Counted from the stretch's first letter, positions 41,426 to 53,374 are shown. The stretch is DNA of 64,000 bases from Ophthalmolycus amberensis (GCA_024529925.1 JAFEUB010001421.1:186001-250000), one strand, 5' to 3'. The notes: a model not told the origin generated them from the sequence alone. Translations and numbers: made by a program.

Positions 41426-41606
41426 CTTTTTCACTTGTTAATTCAATTCCATTATTTCAAAATTATAGCAGGACAGAACGTGCAAAATGTAGGCGTTTTT
41501 TTAACGTCCATTCGGGTGTGAGACCCGATCAGCTTTTCTTGCTTGGATAGGTTAAAGGGAAGACTGCTGACTTATGCTGTGAATGGCATCTCCACAGGCA
41601 AATTGA

Positions 41607-41680
41607 TGGCCAGTATGGGGGTTGAACCCATGACCTTGGCGTTATTAGCACCACGCTCTGACCATCTGAGCTAACCGGCC
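41607..41680 (-). tRNA. tRNA-Ile(AAT)
   Basis: Class b consensus. Confidence 0.88.
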
Positions 41681-41862
41681 CTTTTTCACTTGTTAATTCA
41701 ACTCCATTACTTCCAAAATGATAGCAGGACAGAACGTGCAAAATGTAGGCGTTTTTTTAACGTCCATTCGGGTGTGAGACCCGATCAGCTTTCCTTGCTT
41801 GGATAGGTTAAAGGGAAGACTGCTGACTTATCCTATAAATGGCATCTCCACAGGCAAATTGA

Positions 41863-41936
41863 TGGCCAGTATGGGGGTTGAACCCATGACCGTGGCGTTA
41901 TTAGCACCACGCTCTGACCATCTGAGCTAACCGGCC
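41863..41936 (-). tRNA. tRNA-Ile(AAT)
   Basis: Class c consensus. Confidence 0.87.
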
Positions 41937-42144
41937 CTTTTTCACTTGTTAATTCAATTCCATTACTTCCAAAATGATAGCAGGACAGAACCTGCAAAAT
42001 GTAGGTGTTTTTTTAACGTTCATTCAGCTTTCCTTGCTTGGATAGGTCAAAGGGTAGACCGCTGACTTCTCATATGAACGGAATGACCTCAAGTTTAAAG
42101 TAACATTGCTTGCACCATATTTCTTATAATAAGCCTTGAGCTAT

Positions 42145-42217
42145 CAACCACGAAGGGACTCGAACCCTCAATCTTCTGATCCGAAGTCAGACGCCTTGTC
42201 CATTAGGCCACATGGTC
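42145..42217 (-). tRNA. tRNA-Arg(TCG)
   Basis: Consensus. 1004-bp unit, three Ile genes. Confidence 0.92.
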
Positions 42218-42354
42218 CTTGACTGATGATTGAGCTTTTAACCTTGAAGGGATTGAAAACCAGCCCTCTTTTTCCATGATATTTATGTGTGTCAATACTG
42301 TATGATAAGTTGAACAGCAATTGTAGACACATTCTTTTCTTAAATAACTATTTC

Positions 42355-42428
42355 TGGCCAGTATGGGGATTGAACCCATGACCTTGGCGTTATTAGCACC
42401 ACGATCTGACCATCTGAGCTAACCGGCC
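42355..42428 (-). tRNA. tRNA-Ile(AAT)
   Basis: Class a with C11:U24. Confidence 0.74.
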
Positions 42429-42610
42429 CTTTTTCACTTGTTAATTCAATTCCATTACTTCCAAAATTATAGCAGGACAGAACGTGCAAAATGTAGGCGT
42501 TTTTTTAACGTCCATTCGGGTGTGAGACCCGATCAGCTTTTCTTGCTTGGATAGGTTAAAGGGAAGACTGCTGACTTATCCTGTGAATGGCATCTCCACA
42601 GGCAAATTGA

Positions 42611-42684
42611 TGGCCAGTATGGGGGTTGAACCCATGACCTTGGCGTTATTAGCACCACGCTCTGACCATCTGAGCTAACCGGCC
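42611..42684 (-). tRNA. tRNA-Ile(AAT)
   Basis: Class b consensus. Confidence 0.88.
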
Positions 42685-42866
42685 CTTTTTCACTTGTTAA
42701 TTCAACTCCATTACTTCCAAAATGATAGCAGGACAGAACGTGCAAAATGTAGGCGTTTTTTTAACGTCCATTCGGGTGTGAGACCCGATCAGCTTTCCTT
42801 GCTTGGATAGGTTAATGGGAAGACTGCTGACTTATCCTATAAATGGCATCTCCACAGGCAAATTGA

Positions 42867-42940
42867 TGGCCAGTATGGGGGTTGAACCCATGACCGTGGC
42901 GTTATTAGCACCACGCTCTGACCATCTGAGCTAACCGGCC
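42867..42940 (-). tRNA. tRNA-Ile(AAT)
   Basis: Class c consensus; TTAATGGG spacer. Confidence 0.87.
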
Positions 42941-43148
42941 CTTTTTCACTTGTTAATTCAATTCCATTACTTCCAAAATTATAGCAGGACAGAACCTGCA
43001 AAATGTAGGTGTTTTTTTAACGTCCATTCTGCTTTCCTTGCTTGGATAGGTCAAAGGGTAGACCGCTGACTTCTCATATGAACGGTATGACCTCAAGTTT
43101 AAAGTAACATTGCTTACACCATATTTCTTATAATAAGCCTTGAGCTAT

Positions 43149-43221
43149 CAACCACGAAGGGACTCGAACCCTCAATCTTCTGATCCGAAGTCAGACGCCT
43201 TGTCCATTAGGCCACATGGTC
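43149..43221 (-). tRNA. tRNA-Arg(TCG)
   Basis: Consensus. 748-bp unit, two Ile genes. Starts a 2756-bp higher-order repeat. Confidence 0.92.
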
Positions 43222-43358
43222 CTTGACTGATGATTGAGCTTTTAACCTTGAAGGGATTGAAAACCAGCCCTCTTTTTCCATGATACTTATGTGTGTCAAT
43301 ACTGTATGATAAGTTGAACAGCAATTGTAGACACATTCTTTTCTTAAATAACTATTTC

Positions 43359-43432
43359 TGGCCAGTATGGGGATTGAACCCATGACCTTGGCGTTATTAG
43401 CACCACGCTCTGACCATCTGAACTAACCGGCC
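43359..43432 (-). tRNA. tRNA-Ile(AAT)
   Basis: Class a with the U11:G24 wobble. Confidence 0.82.
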
Positions 43433-43614
43433 CTTTTTCACTTGTTAATTCAACTCCATTACTTCCAAAATCATAGCAGGACAGAACGTGCAAAATGTAG
43501 GCGTTTTTTTAACGTCCATTCGGGTGTGAGACCCGATCAGCTTTCTTTGCTTGGACAGGTTAAAGGGAAGATTGCTGACTTATCCTATGAATGGCATCTC
43601 CACAGGCAAATTGA

Positions 43615-43688
43615 TGGCCAGTATGGGGGTTGAACCCATGACCTTGGCGTTATTAGCACCACGCTCTGACCATCTGAGCTAACCGGCC
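43615..43688 (-). tRNA. tRNA-Ile(AAT)
   Basis: Class b consensus. Confidence 0.88.
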
Positions 43689-43896
43689 CTTTTTCACTTG
43701 TTAATTCAATTCCATTACTTCCAAAATGATAGCAGGACAGAACGTGCAAAATGTAGGTGTTTTTTTAACGTCCATTCAGCTTTCCTTGCTTGGATAGGTC
43801 AAAGGGAAGACCGCTGACTTCTCATATGAACGGAATGACCTCAAGTTTAAAGTGACATTGCTTGCACCATATTTCTTATAATAAGCCTTGAGCTAT

Positions 43897-43969
43897 CAAC
43901 CACGAAGGGACTCGAACCCTCAATCTTCTGATCCGAAGTCAGACGCCTTGTCCATTAGGCCACATGGTC
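43897..43969 (-). tRNA. tRNA-Arg(TCG)
   Basis: Consensus. 1004-bp unit, three Ile genes. Confidence 0.92.
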
Positions 43970-44106
43970 CTTGACTGATGATTGAGCTTTTAACCTTGAA
44001 GGGATTGAAAACCAGCCCTCTTTTTCCATGATATTTATGTGTGTCAATACTGTATGATAAGTTGAACAGCAATTGTAGACACATTCTTTTCTTAAATAAC
44101 TATTTC

Positions 44107-44180
44107 TGGCCAGTATGGGGATTGAACCCATGACCTTGGCGTTATTAGCACCACGATCTGACCATCTGAGCTAACCGGCC
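44107..44180 (-). tRNA. tRNA-Ile(AAT)
   Basis: Class a with C11:U24. Confidence 0.74.
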
Positions 44181-44362
44181 CTTTTTGACTTGTTAATTCA
44201 ATTCCATTACTTCCAAAATTATAGCAGGACAGAACGTGCAAAATGTAGGCGTTTTTTTAACGTCCATTCGGGTGTGAGACCCGATCAGCTTTTCTTGCTT
44301 GGATAGGTTAAAGGGAAGACTGCTGACTTATCCTGTGAATGGCATCTCCACAGGCAAATTGA

Positions 44363-44436
44363 TGGCCAGTATGGGGGTTGAACCCATGACCTTGGCATTA
44401 TTAGCACCACGCTCTGACCATCTGAGCTAACCGGCC
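44363..44436 (-). tRNA. tRNA-Ile(AAT)
   Basis: Class b with a G31:U39 wobble. Confidence 0.83.
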
Positions 44437-44618
44437 CTTTTTCACTTGTTAATTCAACTCCATTACTTCCAAAATGATAGCAGGACAGAACGTGCAAAAT
44501 GTAGGCGTTTTTTTAAGGTCCATTCGGGTGTGAGACCCGATCAGCTTTCCTTGCTTGGATAGGTTAAAGGGAAGACTGCTGACTTATCCTATAAATGGCA
44601 TCTCCACAGGCAAATTGA

Positions 44619-44692
44619 CGGCCAGTATGGGGGTTCAACCCATGACCGTGGCGTTATTAGCACCACGCTCTGACCATCTGAGCTAACCGGCC
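44619..44692 (-). tRNA. tRNA-Ile(AAT), B-box and discriminator changes
   Basis: Class c with T loop TTGAACC (C56G) and discriminator G instead of A. Likely impaired. Confidence 0.6.
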
Positions 44693-44900
44693 CTTTTTCA
44701 CTTGTTAATTCAATTCCATTACTTCCAAAATTATAGCAGGACAGAACCTGCAAAATGTAGGTGTTTTTTTAACGTCCATTCAGCTTTCCTTGCTTGGATA
44801 GGTCAAAGGGTAGACCGCTGACTTCTCATATGAACGGAATGACCTCAAGTTTAAAGTAACATTGCTTGCACCATATTTCTTATAATAAGCCTTGAGCTAT

Positions 44901-44973
44901 CAACCACGAAGGGACTCGAACCCTCAATCTTCTGATCCGAAATCAGACGCCTTGTCCATTAGGCCACATGGTC
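44901..44973 (-). tRNA. tRNA-Arg(TCG)
   Basis: C32U in the anticodon loop; anticodon unchanged. 1004-bp unit, three Ile genes. Confidence 0.87.
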
Positions 44974-45110
44974 CTTGACTGATGATTGAGCTTTTAACCT
45001 TGAAGGGATTGAAAACCAGCCCTCTTTTTCCATGATACTTATGTGTGTCAATACTGTATGATAAGTTGAACAGCAATTGTAGACACATTCTTTTCTTAAA
45101 TAACTATTTC

Positions 45111-45184
45111 TGGCCAGTATGGGGATTGAACCCATGACCTTGGCGTTATTAGCACCACGATCTGACCATCTGAGCTAACCGGCC
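45111..45184 (-). tRNA. tRNA-Ile(AAT)
   Basis: Class a with C11:U24. Confidence 0.74.
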
Positions 45185-45366
45185 CTTTTTCACTTGTTAA
45201 TTCAATTCCATTACTTCCAAAATTATAGCAGGACAGAACGTGCAAAATGTAGGCGTTTTTTTAACGTCCATTCGGGTGTGAGACCCGATCAGCTTTTCTT
45301 GCTTGGATAGGTTAAAGGGAAGACTGCTGACTTATCCTGTGAATGGCATCTCCACAGGCAAATTGA

Positions 45367-45440
45367 TGGCCAGTATGGGGGTTGAACCCATGACCTTGGC
45401 GTTATTAGCACCACGCTCTGACCATCTGAGCTAACCGGCC
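45367..45440 (-). tRNA. tRNA-Ile(AAT)
   Basis: Class b consensus. Confidence 0.88.
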
Positions 45441-45622
45441 CTTTTTCACTTGTTAATTCAACTCCATTACTTCCAAAATGATAGCAGGACAGAACGTGCA
45501 AAATGTAGGCGTTTTTTTAACGTCCATTCGGGTGTGAGACCCGATCAGCTTTCCTTGCTTGGATAGGTTAATGGGAAGACTGCTGACTTATCCTATAAAT
45601 GGCATCTCCACAGGCAAATTGA

Positions 45623-45696
45623 TGGCCAGTATGGGGGTTGAACCCATGACCGTGGCGTTATTAGCACCACGCTCTGACCATCTGAGCTAACCGGCC
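45623..45696 (-). tRNA. tRNA-Ile(AAT)
   Basis: Class c consensus; TTAATGGG spacer. Confidence 0.87.
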
Positions 45697-45904
45697 CTTT
45701 TTCACTTGTTAATTCAATTCCATTACTTCCAAAATTATAGCAGGACAGAACCTGCAAAATGTAGGTGTTTTTTTAACGTCCATTCAGCTTTCCTTGCTTG
45801 GATAGGTCAAAGGGTAGACCGCTGACTTCTCATATGAACGGTATGACCTCAAGTTTAAAGTAACATTGCTTACACCATATTTCTTATAATAAGCCTTGAG
45901 CTAT

Positions 45905-45977
45905 CAACCACGAAGGGACTCGAACCCTCAATCTTCTGATCCGAAGTCAGACGCCTTGTCCATTAGGCCACATGGTC
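45905..45977 (-). tRNA. tRNA-Arg(TCG)
   Basis: Consensus. 748-bp unit, two Ile genes. Confidence 0.92.
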
Positions 45978-46114
45978 CTTGACTGATGATTGAGCTTTTA
46001 ACCTTGAAGGGATTGAAAACCAGCCCTCTTTTTCCATGATACTTATGTGTGTCAATACTGTATGATAAGTTGAACAGCAATTGTAGACACATTCTTTTCT
46101 TAAATAACTATTTC

Positions 46115-46188
46115 TGGCCAGTATGGGGATTGAACCCATGAGCTTGGCGTTATTAGCACCACGCTCTGACCATCTGAACTAACCGGCC
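46115..46188 (-). tRNA. tRNA-Ile(AAT)
   Basis: Class a with U11:G24 and one variable-loop change. Confidence 0.8.
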
Positions 46189-46370
46189 CTTTTTCACTTG
46201 TTAATTCAACTCCATTACTTCCAAAATCATAGCAGGACAGAACGTGCAAAATGTAGGCGTTTTTTTAACGTCCATTCGGGTGTGAGACCCGATCAGCTTT
46301 CTTTGCTTGGACAGGTTAAAGGGAAGACTGCTGACTTATCCTATGAATGGCATCTCCACAGGCAAATTGA

Positions 46371-46444
46371 TGGCCAGTATGGGGGTTGAACCCATGACCT
46401 TGGCGTTATTAGCACCACGCTCTGACCATCTGAGCTAACCGGCC
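46371..46444 (-). tRNA. tRNA-Ile(AAT)
   Basis: Class b consensus. Confidence 0.88.
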
Positions 46445-46652
46445 CTTTTTCACTTGTTAATTCAATTCCATTACTTCCAAAATGATAGCAGGACAGAACG
46501 TGCAAAATGTAGGTGTTTTTTTAACGTCCATTCAGCTTTCCTTGCTTGGATAGGTCAAAGGGAAGACCGCTGACTTCTCATATGAACGGAATGACCTCAA
46601 GTTTAAAGTAACATTGCTTGCACCATATTTCTTATAATAAGCCTTGAGCTAT

Positions 46653-46725
46653 CAACCACGAAGGGACTCCAACCCTCAATCTTCTGATCCGAAGTCAGAC
46701 GCCTTGTCCATTAGGCCACATGGTC
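46653..46725 (-). tRNA. tRNA-Arg(TCG), B-box change
   Basis: T loop TTGGAGT: C56G breaks the invariant B-box C. 742-bp unit, two Ile genes. Confidence 0.72.
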
Positions 46726-46862
46726 CTTGACTGATGATTGAGCTTTTAACCTTGAAGGGATTGAAAACCAGCCCTCTTTTTCCATGATACTTATGTGTGT
46801 CAATACTGTATGATAAGTTGAACAGCAATTGTAGACACATTCTTTTCTTAAATAACTATTTC

Positions 46863-46936
46863 TGGCCAGTATGGGGATTGAACCCATGACCTTGGCGTTA
46901 TTAGCACCACGATCTGACCATCTGAGCTAACCGGCC
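46863..46936 (-). tRNA. tRNA-Ile(AAT)
   Basis: Class a with C11:U24. Confidence 0.74.
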
Positions 46937-47117
46937 CTTTTTCACTTGTTAATTCAATTCCATTATTTCAAAATTATAGCAGGACAGAACGTGCAAAATG
47001 TAGGCGTTTTTTTAACGTCCATTCGGGTGTGAGACCCGATCAGCTTTTCTTGCTTGGATAGGTTAAAGGGAAGACTGCTGACTTATCCTGTGAATGGCAT
47101 CTCCACAGGCAAATTGA

Positions 47118-47191
47118 TGGCCAGTATGGGGGTTGAACCCATGACCTTGGCGTTATTAGCACCACGCTCTGACCATCTGAGCTAACCGGCC
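47118..47191 (-). tRNA. tRNA-Ile(AAT)
   Basis: Class b consensus. Confidence 0.88.
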
Positions 47192-47394
47192 CTGTTTCAC
47201 TTGTTAATTCAACTCCATTACTTCCAAAATGATAGCAGGACAGAACGTGCAAAATGTATGGGTTTTTTCTATCCAAGCTTTCCTTGCTTGGATAGGTCAA
47301 AGGGAAGACCGCTGACTTCTCATATGAACGGAATGCCCTCAAGTTTAAAGTAACATTGCTTGCACCATATTTCTTATAATAAGCCTTGAGCTAT

Positions 47395-47467
47395 CAACCA
47401 CGAACGGACTCGAACCCTCAATCTTCTGATCCGAAGTCAGACGCCTTGTCCATTAGGCCACATGGTC
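47395..47467 (-). tRNA. tRNA-Arg(TCG)
   Basis: One T-stem mismatch (CCGTT for CCCTT). 1004-bp unit, three Ile genes. Confidence 0.8.
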
Positions 47468-47604
47468 CTTGACTGATGATTGAGATTTTAACCTTGAAGG
47501 GATTGAAAACCAGCCCTCTTTTTCCATGATATTTATGTGTGTCAATACTGTATGATAAGTTGAACAGCAATTGTAGACACATTCTTTTCTTAAATAACTA
47601 TTTC

Positions 47605-47678
47605 TGGCCAGTATGGGGATTGAACCCATGACCTTGGCGTTATTAGCACCACGATCTGACCATCTGAGCTAACCGGCC
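47605..47678 (-). tRNA. tRNA-Ile(AAT)
   Basis: Class a with C11:U24. Confidence 0.74.
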
Positions 47679-47860
47679 CTTTTTCACTTGTTAATTCAAT
47701 TCCATTACTTCCAAAATTATAGCAGGACAGAACGTGCAAAATGTAGGCGTTTTTTTAACGTCCATTCGGGTGTGAGACCCGATCAGCTTTTCTTGCTTGG
47801 ATAGGTTAAAGGGAAGACTGCTGACTTATCCTGTGAATGGCATCTCCACAGGCAAATTGA

Positions 47861-47934
47861 TGGCGAGTATGGGGGTTGAACCCATGACCTTGGCGTTATT
47901 AGCACCACGCTCTGACCATCTGAGCTAACCGGCC
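47861..47934 (-). tRNA. tRNA-Ile(AAT)
   Basis: Class b with one acceptor-stem C:C mismatch (ACTCGCC for ACTGGCC). Confidence 0.7.
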
Positions 47935-48116
47935 CTTTTTCACTTGTTAATTCAACTCCATTACTTCCAAAATGATAGCAGGACAGAACGTGCAAAATGT
48001 AGGCGTTTTTTTAACGTCCATTCGGGTGTGAGACCCAATCAGCTTTCCTTGCTTGGATAGGTTAAAGGGAAGACTGCTGACTTATCCTATAAATGGCATC
48101 TCCACAGGCAAATTGA

Positions 48117-48190
48117 TGGCCAGTATGGGGGTTGAACCCATGACCGTGGCATTATTAGCACCACGCTCTGACCATCTGAGCTAACCGGCC
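48117..48190 (-). tRNA. tRNA-Ile(AAT)
   Basis: Class c with a G31:U39 wobble. Confidence 0.82.
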
Positions 48191-48398
48191 CTTTTTCACT
48201 TGTTAATTCAATTCCATTACTTCCAAAATTATAGCAGGACAGAACCTGCAAAATGTAGGTGTTTTTTTAACGTCCATTCAGCTTTCCTGGCTTGGATAGG
48301 TCAAAGGGTAGACCGCTGACTTCTCATATGAACGGAATGACCTCAAGTTTAAAGTAACATTGCTTGCACCATATTTCTTATAATAAGCCTTGAGCTAT

Positions 48399-48471
48399 CA
48401 ACCACGAAGGGACTCGAACCCTCAATCTTCTGATCCGAAGTCAGACGCCTTGTCCATTAGGCCACATGGTC
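48399..48471 (-). tRNA. tRNA-Arg(TCG)
   Basis: Consensus. 1004-bp unit, three Ile genes. Confidence 0.92.
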
Positions 48472-48608
48472 CTTGACTGATGATTGAGCTTTTAACCTTG
48501 AAGGGATTGAAAACCAGCCCTCTTTTTCCATGATACTTATGTGTGTCAATACTGTATGATAAGTTGAACAGCAATTGTAGACACATTCTTTTCTTAAATA
48601 ACTATTTC

Positions 48609-48682
48609 TGGCCAGTATGGGGATTGAACCCATGACCTTGGCGTTATTAGCACCACGATCTGACCATCTGAGCTAACCGGCC
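48609..48682 (-). tRNA. tRNA-Ile(AAT)
   Basis: Class a with C11:U24. Confidence 0.74.
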
Positions 48683-48864
48683 CTTTTTCACTTGTTAATT
48701 CAATTCCATTACTTCCAAAATTATAGCAGGACAGAACGTGCAAAATGTAGGCGTTTTTTTAACGTCCATTCGGGTGTGAGACCCGATCAGCTTTTCTTGC
48801 TTGGATAGGTTAAAGGGAAGACTGCTGACTTATCCTGTGAATGGCATCTCCACAGGCAAATTGA

Positions 48865-48938
48865 TGGCCAGTATGGGGGTTGAACCCATGACCTTGGCGT
48901 TATTAGCACCACGCTCTGACCATCTGAGCTAACCGGCC
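48865..48938 (-). tRNA. tRNA-Ile(AAT)
   Basis: Class b consensus. Confidence 0.88.
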
Positions 48939-49120
48939 CTTTTTCACTTGTTAATTCAACTCCATTACTTCCAAAATGATAGCAGGACAGAACGTGCAAA
49001 ATGTAGGCGTTTTTTTAACGTCCATTCGGGTGTGAGACCCGATCAGCTTTCCTTGCTTGGATAGGTTAATGGGAAGACTGCTGACTTATCCTATAAATGG
49101 CATCTCCACAGGCAAATTGA

Positions 49121-49194
49121 TGGCCAGTATGGGGGTTGAACCCATGACCGTGGCGTTATTAGCACCACGCTCTGACCATCTGAGCTAACCGGCC
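49121..49194 (-). tRNA. tRNA-Ile(AAT)
   Basis: Class c consensus; TTAATGGG spacer. Confidence 0.87.
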
Positions 49195-49402
49195 CTTTTT
49201 CACTTGTTAATTCAATTCCATTACTTCCAAAATTATAGCAGGACAGAACCTGCAAAATGTAGGTGTTTTTTTAACGTCCATTCAGCTTTCCTTGCTTGGA
49301 TAGGTCAAAGGGTAGACCGCTGACTTCTCATATGAACGGTATGACCTCAAGTTTAAAGTAACATTGCTTACACCATATTTCTTATAATAAGCCTTGAGCT
49401 AT

Positions 49403-49475
49403 CAACCACGAAGGGACTCGAACCCTCAATCTTCTGATCCGAAGTCAGACGCCTTGGCCATTAGGCCACATGGTC
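49403..49475 (-). tRNA. tRNA-Arg(TCG)
   Basis: One D-loop change (GGCCAAGG). 749-bp unit, two Ile genes. Confidence 0.88.
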
Positions 49476-49612
49476 CTTGACTGATGATTGAGCTTTTAAC
49501 CTTGAAGGGATTGAAAACCAGCCCTCTTTTTCCATGATACTTATGTGTGTCAATACTGTATGATAAGTTGAACAGCAATTGTAGACACATTCTTTTCTTA
49601 AATAACTATTTC

Positions 49613-49687
49613 TGGCCAGTATGGGGATTGAACCCATGACCTTGGCGTTATTAGCACCACGCTCTGACCATCTGAAGCTAACCGGCC
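49613..49687 (-). pseudogene. tRNA-Ile(AAT), insertion in D stem
   Basis: Class a, 75 nt. An extra T in the D stem (GCTTC) breaks the A box spacing. Confidence 0.65.
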
Positions 49688-49869
49688 CTTTTTCACTTGT
49701 TAATTCAACTCCATTACTTCCAAAATCATAGCAGGACAGAACGTGCAAAATGTAGGCGTTTTTTTAACGTCCATTCGGGTGTGAGACCCGATCAGCTTTC
49801 TTTGCTTGGACAGGTTAAAGGGAAGACTGCTGACTTATCCTATGAATGGCATCTCCACAGGCAAATTGA

Positions 49870-49943
49870 TGGCCAGTATGGGGGTTGAACCCATGACCTT
49901 GGCGTTATTAGCACCACGCTCTGACCATCTGAGCTAACCGGCC
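49870..49943 (-). tRNA. tRNA-Ile(AAT)
   Basis: Class b consensus. Confidence 0.88.
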
Positions 49944-50151
49944 CTTTTTCACTTGTTAATTCAATTCCATTACTTCCAAAATTATAGCAGGACAGAACCT
50001 GCAAAATGTAGGTGTTTTTTTAACGTCCATTCAGCTTTCCTTGCTTGGATAGGTCAAAGGGTAGACCGCTGACTTCTCATATGAACGGAATGACCTCAAG
50101 TTTAAAGTAACATTGCTTGCACCATATTTCTTATAATAAGCCTTGAGCTAT

Positions 50152-50224
50152 CAACCACGAAGGGACTCGAACCCTCAATCTTCTGATCCGAAGTCAGACG
50201 CCTTGTCCATTAGGCCACATGGTC
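50152..50224 (-). tRNA. tRNA-Arg(TCG)
   Basis: Consensus. 1005-bp unit, three Ile genes. Confidence 0.92.
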
Positions 50225-50361
50225 CTTGACTGATGATTGAGCTTTTAACCTTGAAGGGATTGAAAACCAGCCCTCTTTTTCCATGATACTTATGTGTGTC
50301 AATACTGTATGATAAGTTGAACAGCAATTGTAGACACATTCTTTTCTTAAATAACTATTTC

Positions 50362-50435
50362 TGGCCAGTATGGGGATTGAACCCATGACCTTGGCGTTAT
50401 TAGCACCACGATCTGACCATCTGAGCTAACCGGCC
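50362..50435 (-). tRNA. tRNA-Ile(AAT)
   Basis: Class a with C11:U24. Confidence 0.74.
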
Positions 50436-50617
50436 CTTTTTCACTTGTTAATTCAATTCCATTACTTCCAAAATTATAGCAGGACAGAACGTGCAAAATG
50501 TAGGCGTTTTTTTAACGTCCATTCGGGTGTGAGACCCGATCAGATTTTCTTGCTTGGATAGGTTAAAGGGAAGACTGCTGACTTATCCTGTGAATGGCAT
50601 CTCCACAGGCAAATTGA

Positions 50618-50691
50618 TGGCCAGTATGGGGGTTGAACCCATGACCTTGGCGTTATTAGCACCACGCTCTGACCATCTGAGCTAACCGGCC
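50618..50691 (-). tRNA. tRNA-Ile(AAT)
   Basis: Class b consensus. Confidence 0.88.
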
Positions 50692-50873
50692 CTTTTTCAC
50701 TTGTTAATTCAACTCCATTACTTCCAAAATGATAGCAGGACAGAACGTGCAAAATGTAGGCGTTTTTTTAACGTCCATTCGGGTGTGAGACCCGATCAGC
50801 TTTCCTTGCTTGGATAGGTTAATGGGAAGACTGCTGACTTATCCTATAAATGGCATCTCCACAGGCAAATTGA

Positions 50874-50947
50874 TGGCCAGTATGGGGGTTGAACCCATGA
50901 CCGTGGCGTTATTAGCACCACGCTCTGACCATCTGAGCTAACCGGCC
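50874..50947 (-). tRNA. tRNA-Ile(AAT)
   Basis: Class c consensus; TTAATGGG spacer. Confidence 0.87.
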
Positions 50948-51156
50948 CTTTTTCCCTTGTTAATTCAATTCCATTACTTCCAAAATTATAGCAGGACAGA
51001 ACCTGCAAAATGTAGGTGTTTTTTTAACGTCCATTCATGCTTTCCTTGCTTGGATAGGTCAAAGGGTAGACCGCTGACTTCTCATATGAACGGTATGACC
51101 TCAAGTTTAAAGTAACATTGCTTACACCATATTTCTTATAATAAGCCTTGAGCTAT

Positions 51157-51229
51157 CAACCACGAAGGGACTCGAACCCTCAATCTTCTGATCCGAAGTC
51201 AGACGCCTTGTCCATTAGGCCACATGGTC
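51157..51229 (-). tRNA. tRNA-Arg(TCG)
   Basis: Consensus. 748-bp unit, two Ile genes. Confidence 0.92.
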
Positions 51230-51366
51230 CTTGACTGATGATTGAGCTTTTAACCTTGAAGGGATTGAAAACCAGCCCTCTTTTTCCATGATACTTATGT
51301 GTGTCAATACTGTATGATAAGTTGAACAGCAATTGTAGACACATTCTTTTCTTAAATAACTATTTC

Positions 51367-51440
51367 TGGCCAGTATGGGGATTGAACCCATGACCTTGGC
51401 GTTATTAGCACCACGATCTGACCATCTGAGCTAACCGGCC
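51367..51440 (-). tRNA. tRNA-Ile(AAT)
   Basis: Class a with C11:U24. Confidence 0.74.
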
Positions 51441-51622
51441 CTTTTTCACTTGTTAATTCAATTCCATTACTTTCAAAATTATAGCAGGACAGAACGTGCA
51501 AAATGTAGGCGTTTTTTGAACGTCCATTCGGGTGTGAGACCCGATCAGCTTTTCTTGCTTGGATAGGTTAAAGGGAAGACTGCTGACTTATCCTGTGAAT
51601 GGCATCTCCACAGGCAAATTGA

Positions 51623-51696
51623 TGGCCAGTATGGGGGTTGAACCCATGACCTTGGCGTTATTAGCACCACGCTCTGACCATCTGAGCTAACCGGCC
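51623..51696 (-). tRNA. tRNA-Ile(AAT)
   Basis: Class b consensus. Confidence 0.88.
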
Positions 51697-51904
51697 CTTT
51701 TTCACTTGTTAATTCAACTCCATTACTTCCAAAATGATAGCAGGACAGAACGTGCAAAATGTAGGTGTTTTTTTAACGTCCATTCAGCTTTCCTTGCTTG
51801 GATAGGTCAAAGGGAAGACCGCTGACTTCTCATATGAACGGAATGACCTCAAGTTTAAAGTGACATTGCTTGCACCATATTTCTTATAATAAGCCTTGAG
51901 CTAT

Positions 51905-51977
51905 CAACCACGAAGGGACTCGAACCCTCAATCTTCTGATCCGAAGTCAGACGCCTTGTCCATTAGGCCACATGGTC
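51905..51977 (-). tRNA. tRNA-Arg(TCG)
   Basis: Consensus. 1004-bp unit, three Ile genes. Confidence 0.92.
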
Positions 51978-52114
51978 CTTGACTGATGATTGAGCTTTTA
52001 ACCTTGAAGGGATTGAAAACCAGCCCTCTTTTTCCATGATATTTATGTGTGTCAATACTGTATGATAAGTTGAACAGCAATTGTAGACACATTCTTTTCT
52101 TAAATAACTATTTC

Positions 52115-52188
52115 TGGCCAGTATGGGGATTGAACCCATGACCTTGGCGTTATTAGCACCACGATCTGACCATCTGAGCTAACCGGCC
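52115..52188 (-). tRNA. tRNA-Ile(AAT)
   Basis: Class a with C11:U24. Confidence 0.74.
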
Positions 52189-52370
52189 CTTTTTCACTTG
52201 TTAATTCAATTCCATTACTTCCAAAATTATAGCAGGACAGAACGTGCAAAATGTAGGCGTTTTTTTAACGTCCATTCGGGTGTGAGACCCGATCAGCTTT
52301 TCTTGCTTGGATAGGTTAAAGGGAAGACTGCTGACTTATCCTGTGAATGGCATCTCCACAGGCAAATTGA

Positions 52371-52444
52371 TGGCCAGTATGGGGGTTGAACCCATGACCT
52401 TGGCGTTATTAGCACCACGCTCTGACCATCTGAGCTAACCGGCC
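52371..52444 (-). tRNA. tRNA-Ile(AAT)
   Basis: Class b consensus. Confidence 0.88.
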
Positions 52445-52626
52445 CTTTTTCACTTGTTAATTCAACTCCATTACTTCCAAAATGATAGCAGGACAGAACG
52501 TGCAAAATGTAGGCGTTTTTTTAACGTCCATTCGGGTGTGAGACCCGATCAGCTTTCCTTGCTTGGATAGGTTAAAGGGAAGACTGCTGACTTATCCTAT
52601 AAATGGCATCTCCACAGGCAAATTGA

Positions 52627-52700
52627 TGGCCAGTATGGGGGTTGAACCCATGACCGTGGCGTTATTAGCACCACGCTCTGACCATCTGAGCTAACCGGCC
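52627..52700 (-). tRNA. tRNA-Ile(AAT)
   Basis: Class c consensus. Confidence 0.87.
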
Positions 52701-52908
52701 CTTTTTCACTTGTTAATTCAATTCCATGACTTCCAAAATGATAGCAGGACAGAACCTGCAAAATGTAGGTGTTTTTTTAACGTCCATTCAGCTTTCCTTG
52801 CTTGGATAGGTCAAAGGGTAGACCGCTGACTTCTCATATGAACGGAATGACCTCAAGTTTAAAGTAACATTGCTTGCACCATATTTCTTATAATAAGCCT
52901 TGAGCTAT

Positions 52909-52981
52909 CAACCACGAAGGGACTCGAACCCTCAATCTTCTGATCCGAAGTCAGACGCCTTGTCCATTAGGCCACATGGTC
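52909..52981 (-). tRNA. tRNA-Arg(TCG)
   Basis: Consensus. 1005-bp unit, three Ile genes. Confidence 0.92.
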
Positions 52982-53118
52982 CTTGACTGATGATTGAGCT
53001 TTTAACCTTGAAGGGATTGAAAACCAGCCCTCTTTTTCCATGATACTTATGTGTGTCAATACTGTATGATAAGTTGAACAGCAATTGTAGACACATTCTT
53101 TTCTTAAATAACTATTTC

Positions 53119-53192
53119 TGGCCAGTATGGGGATTGAACCCATGACCTTGGCGTTATTAGCACCACGATCTGACCATCTGAGCTAACCGGCC
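53119..53192 (-). tRNA. tRNA-Ile(AAT)
   Basis: Class a with C11:U24. Confidence 0.74.
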
Positions 53193-53374
53193 CTTTTTCA
53201 CTTGTTAATTCAACTCCATTACTTCCAAAATGATAGCAGGACAGAACGTGCAAAATGTAGGCGTTTTTTTAACGTCCATTCGGGTGTGAGACCCGATCAG
53301 CTTTTCTTGCTTGGATAGGTTAAAGGGAAGACTGCTGACTTATCCTGTGAATGGCATCTCCACAGGCAAATTGA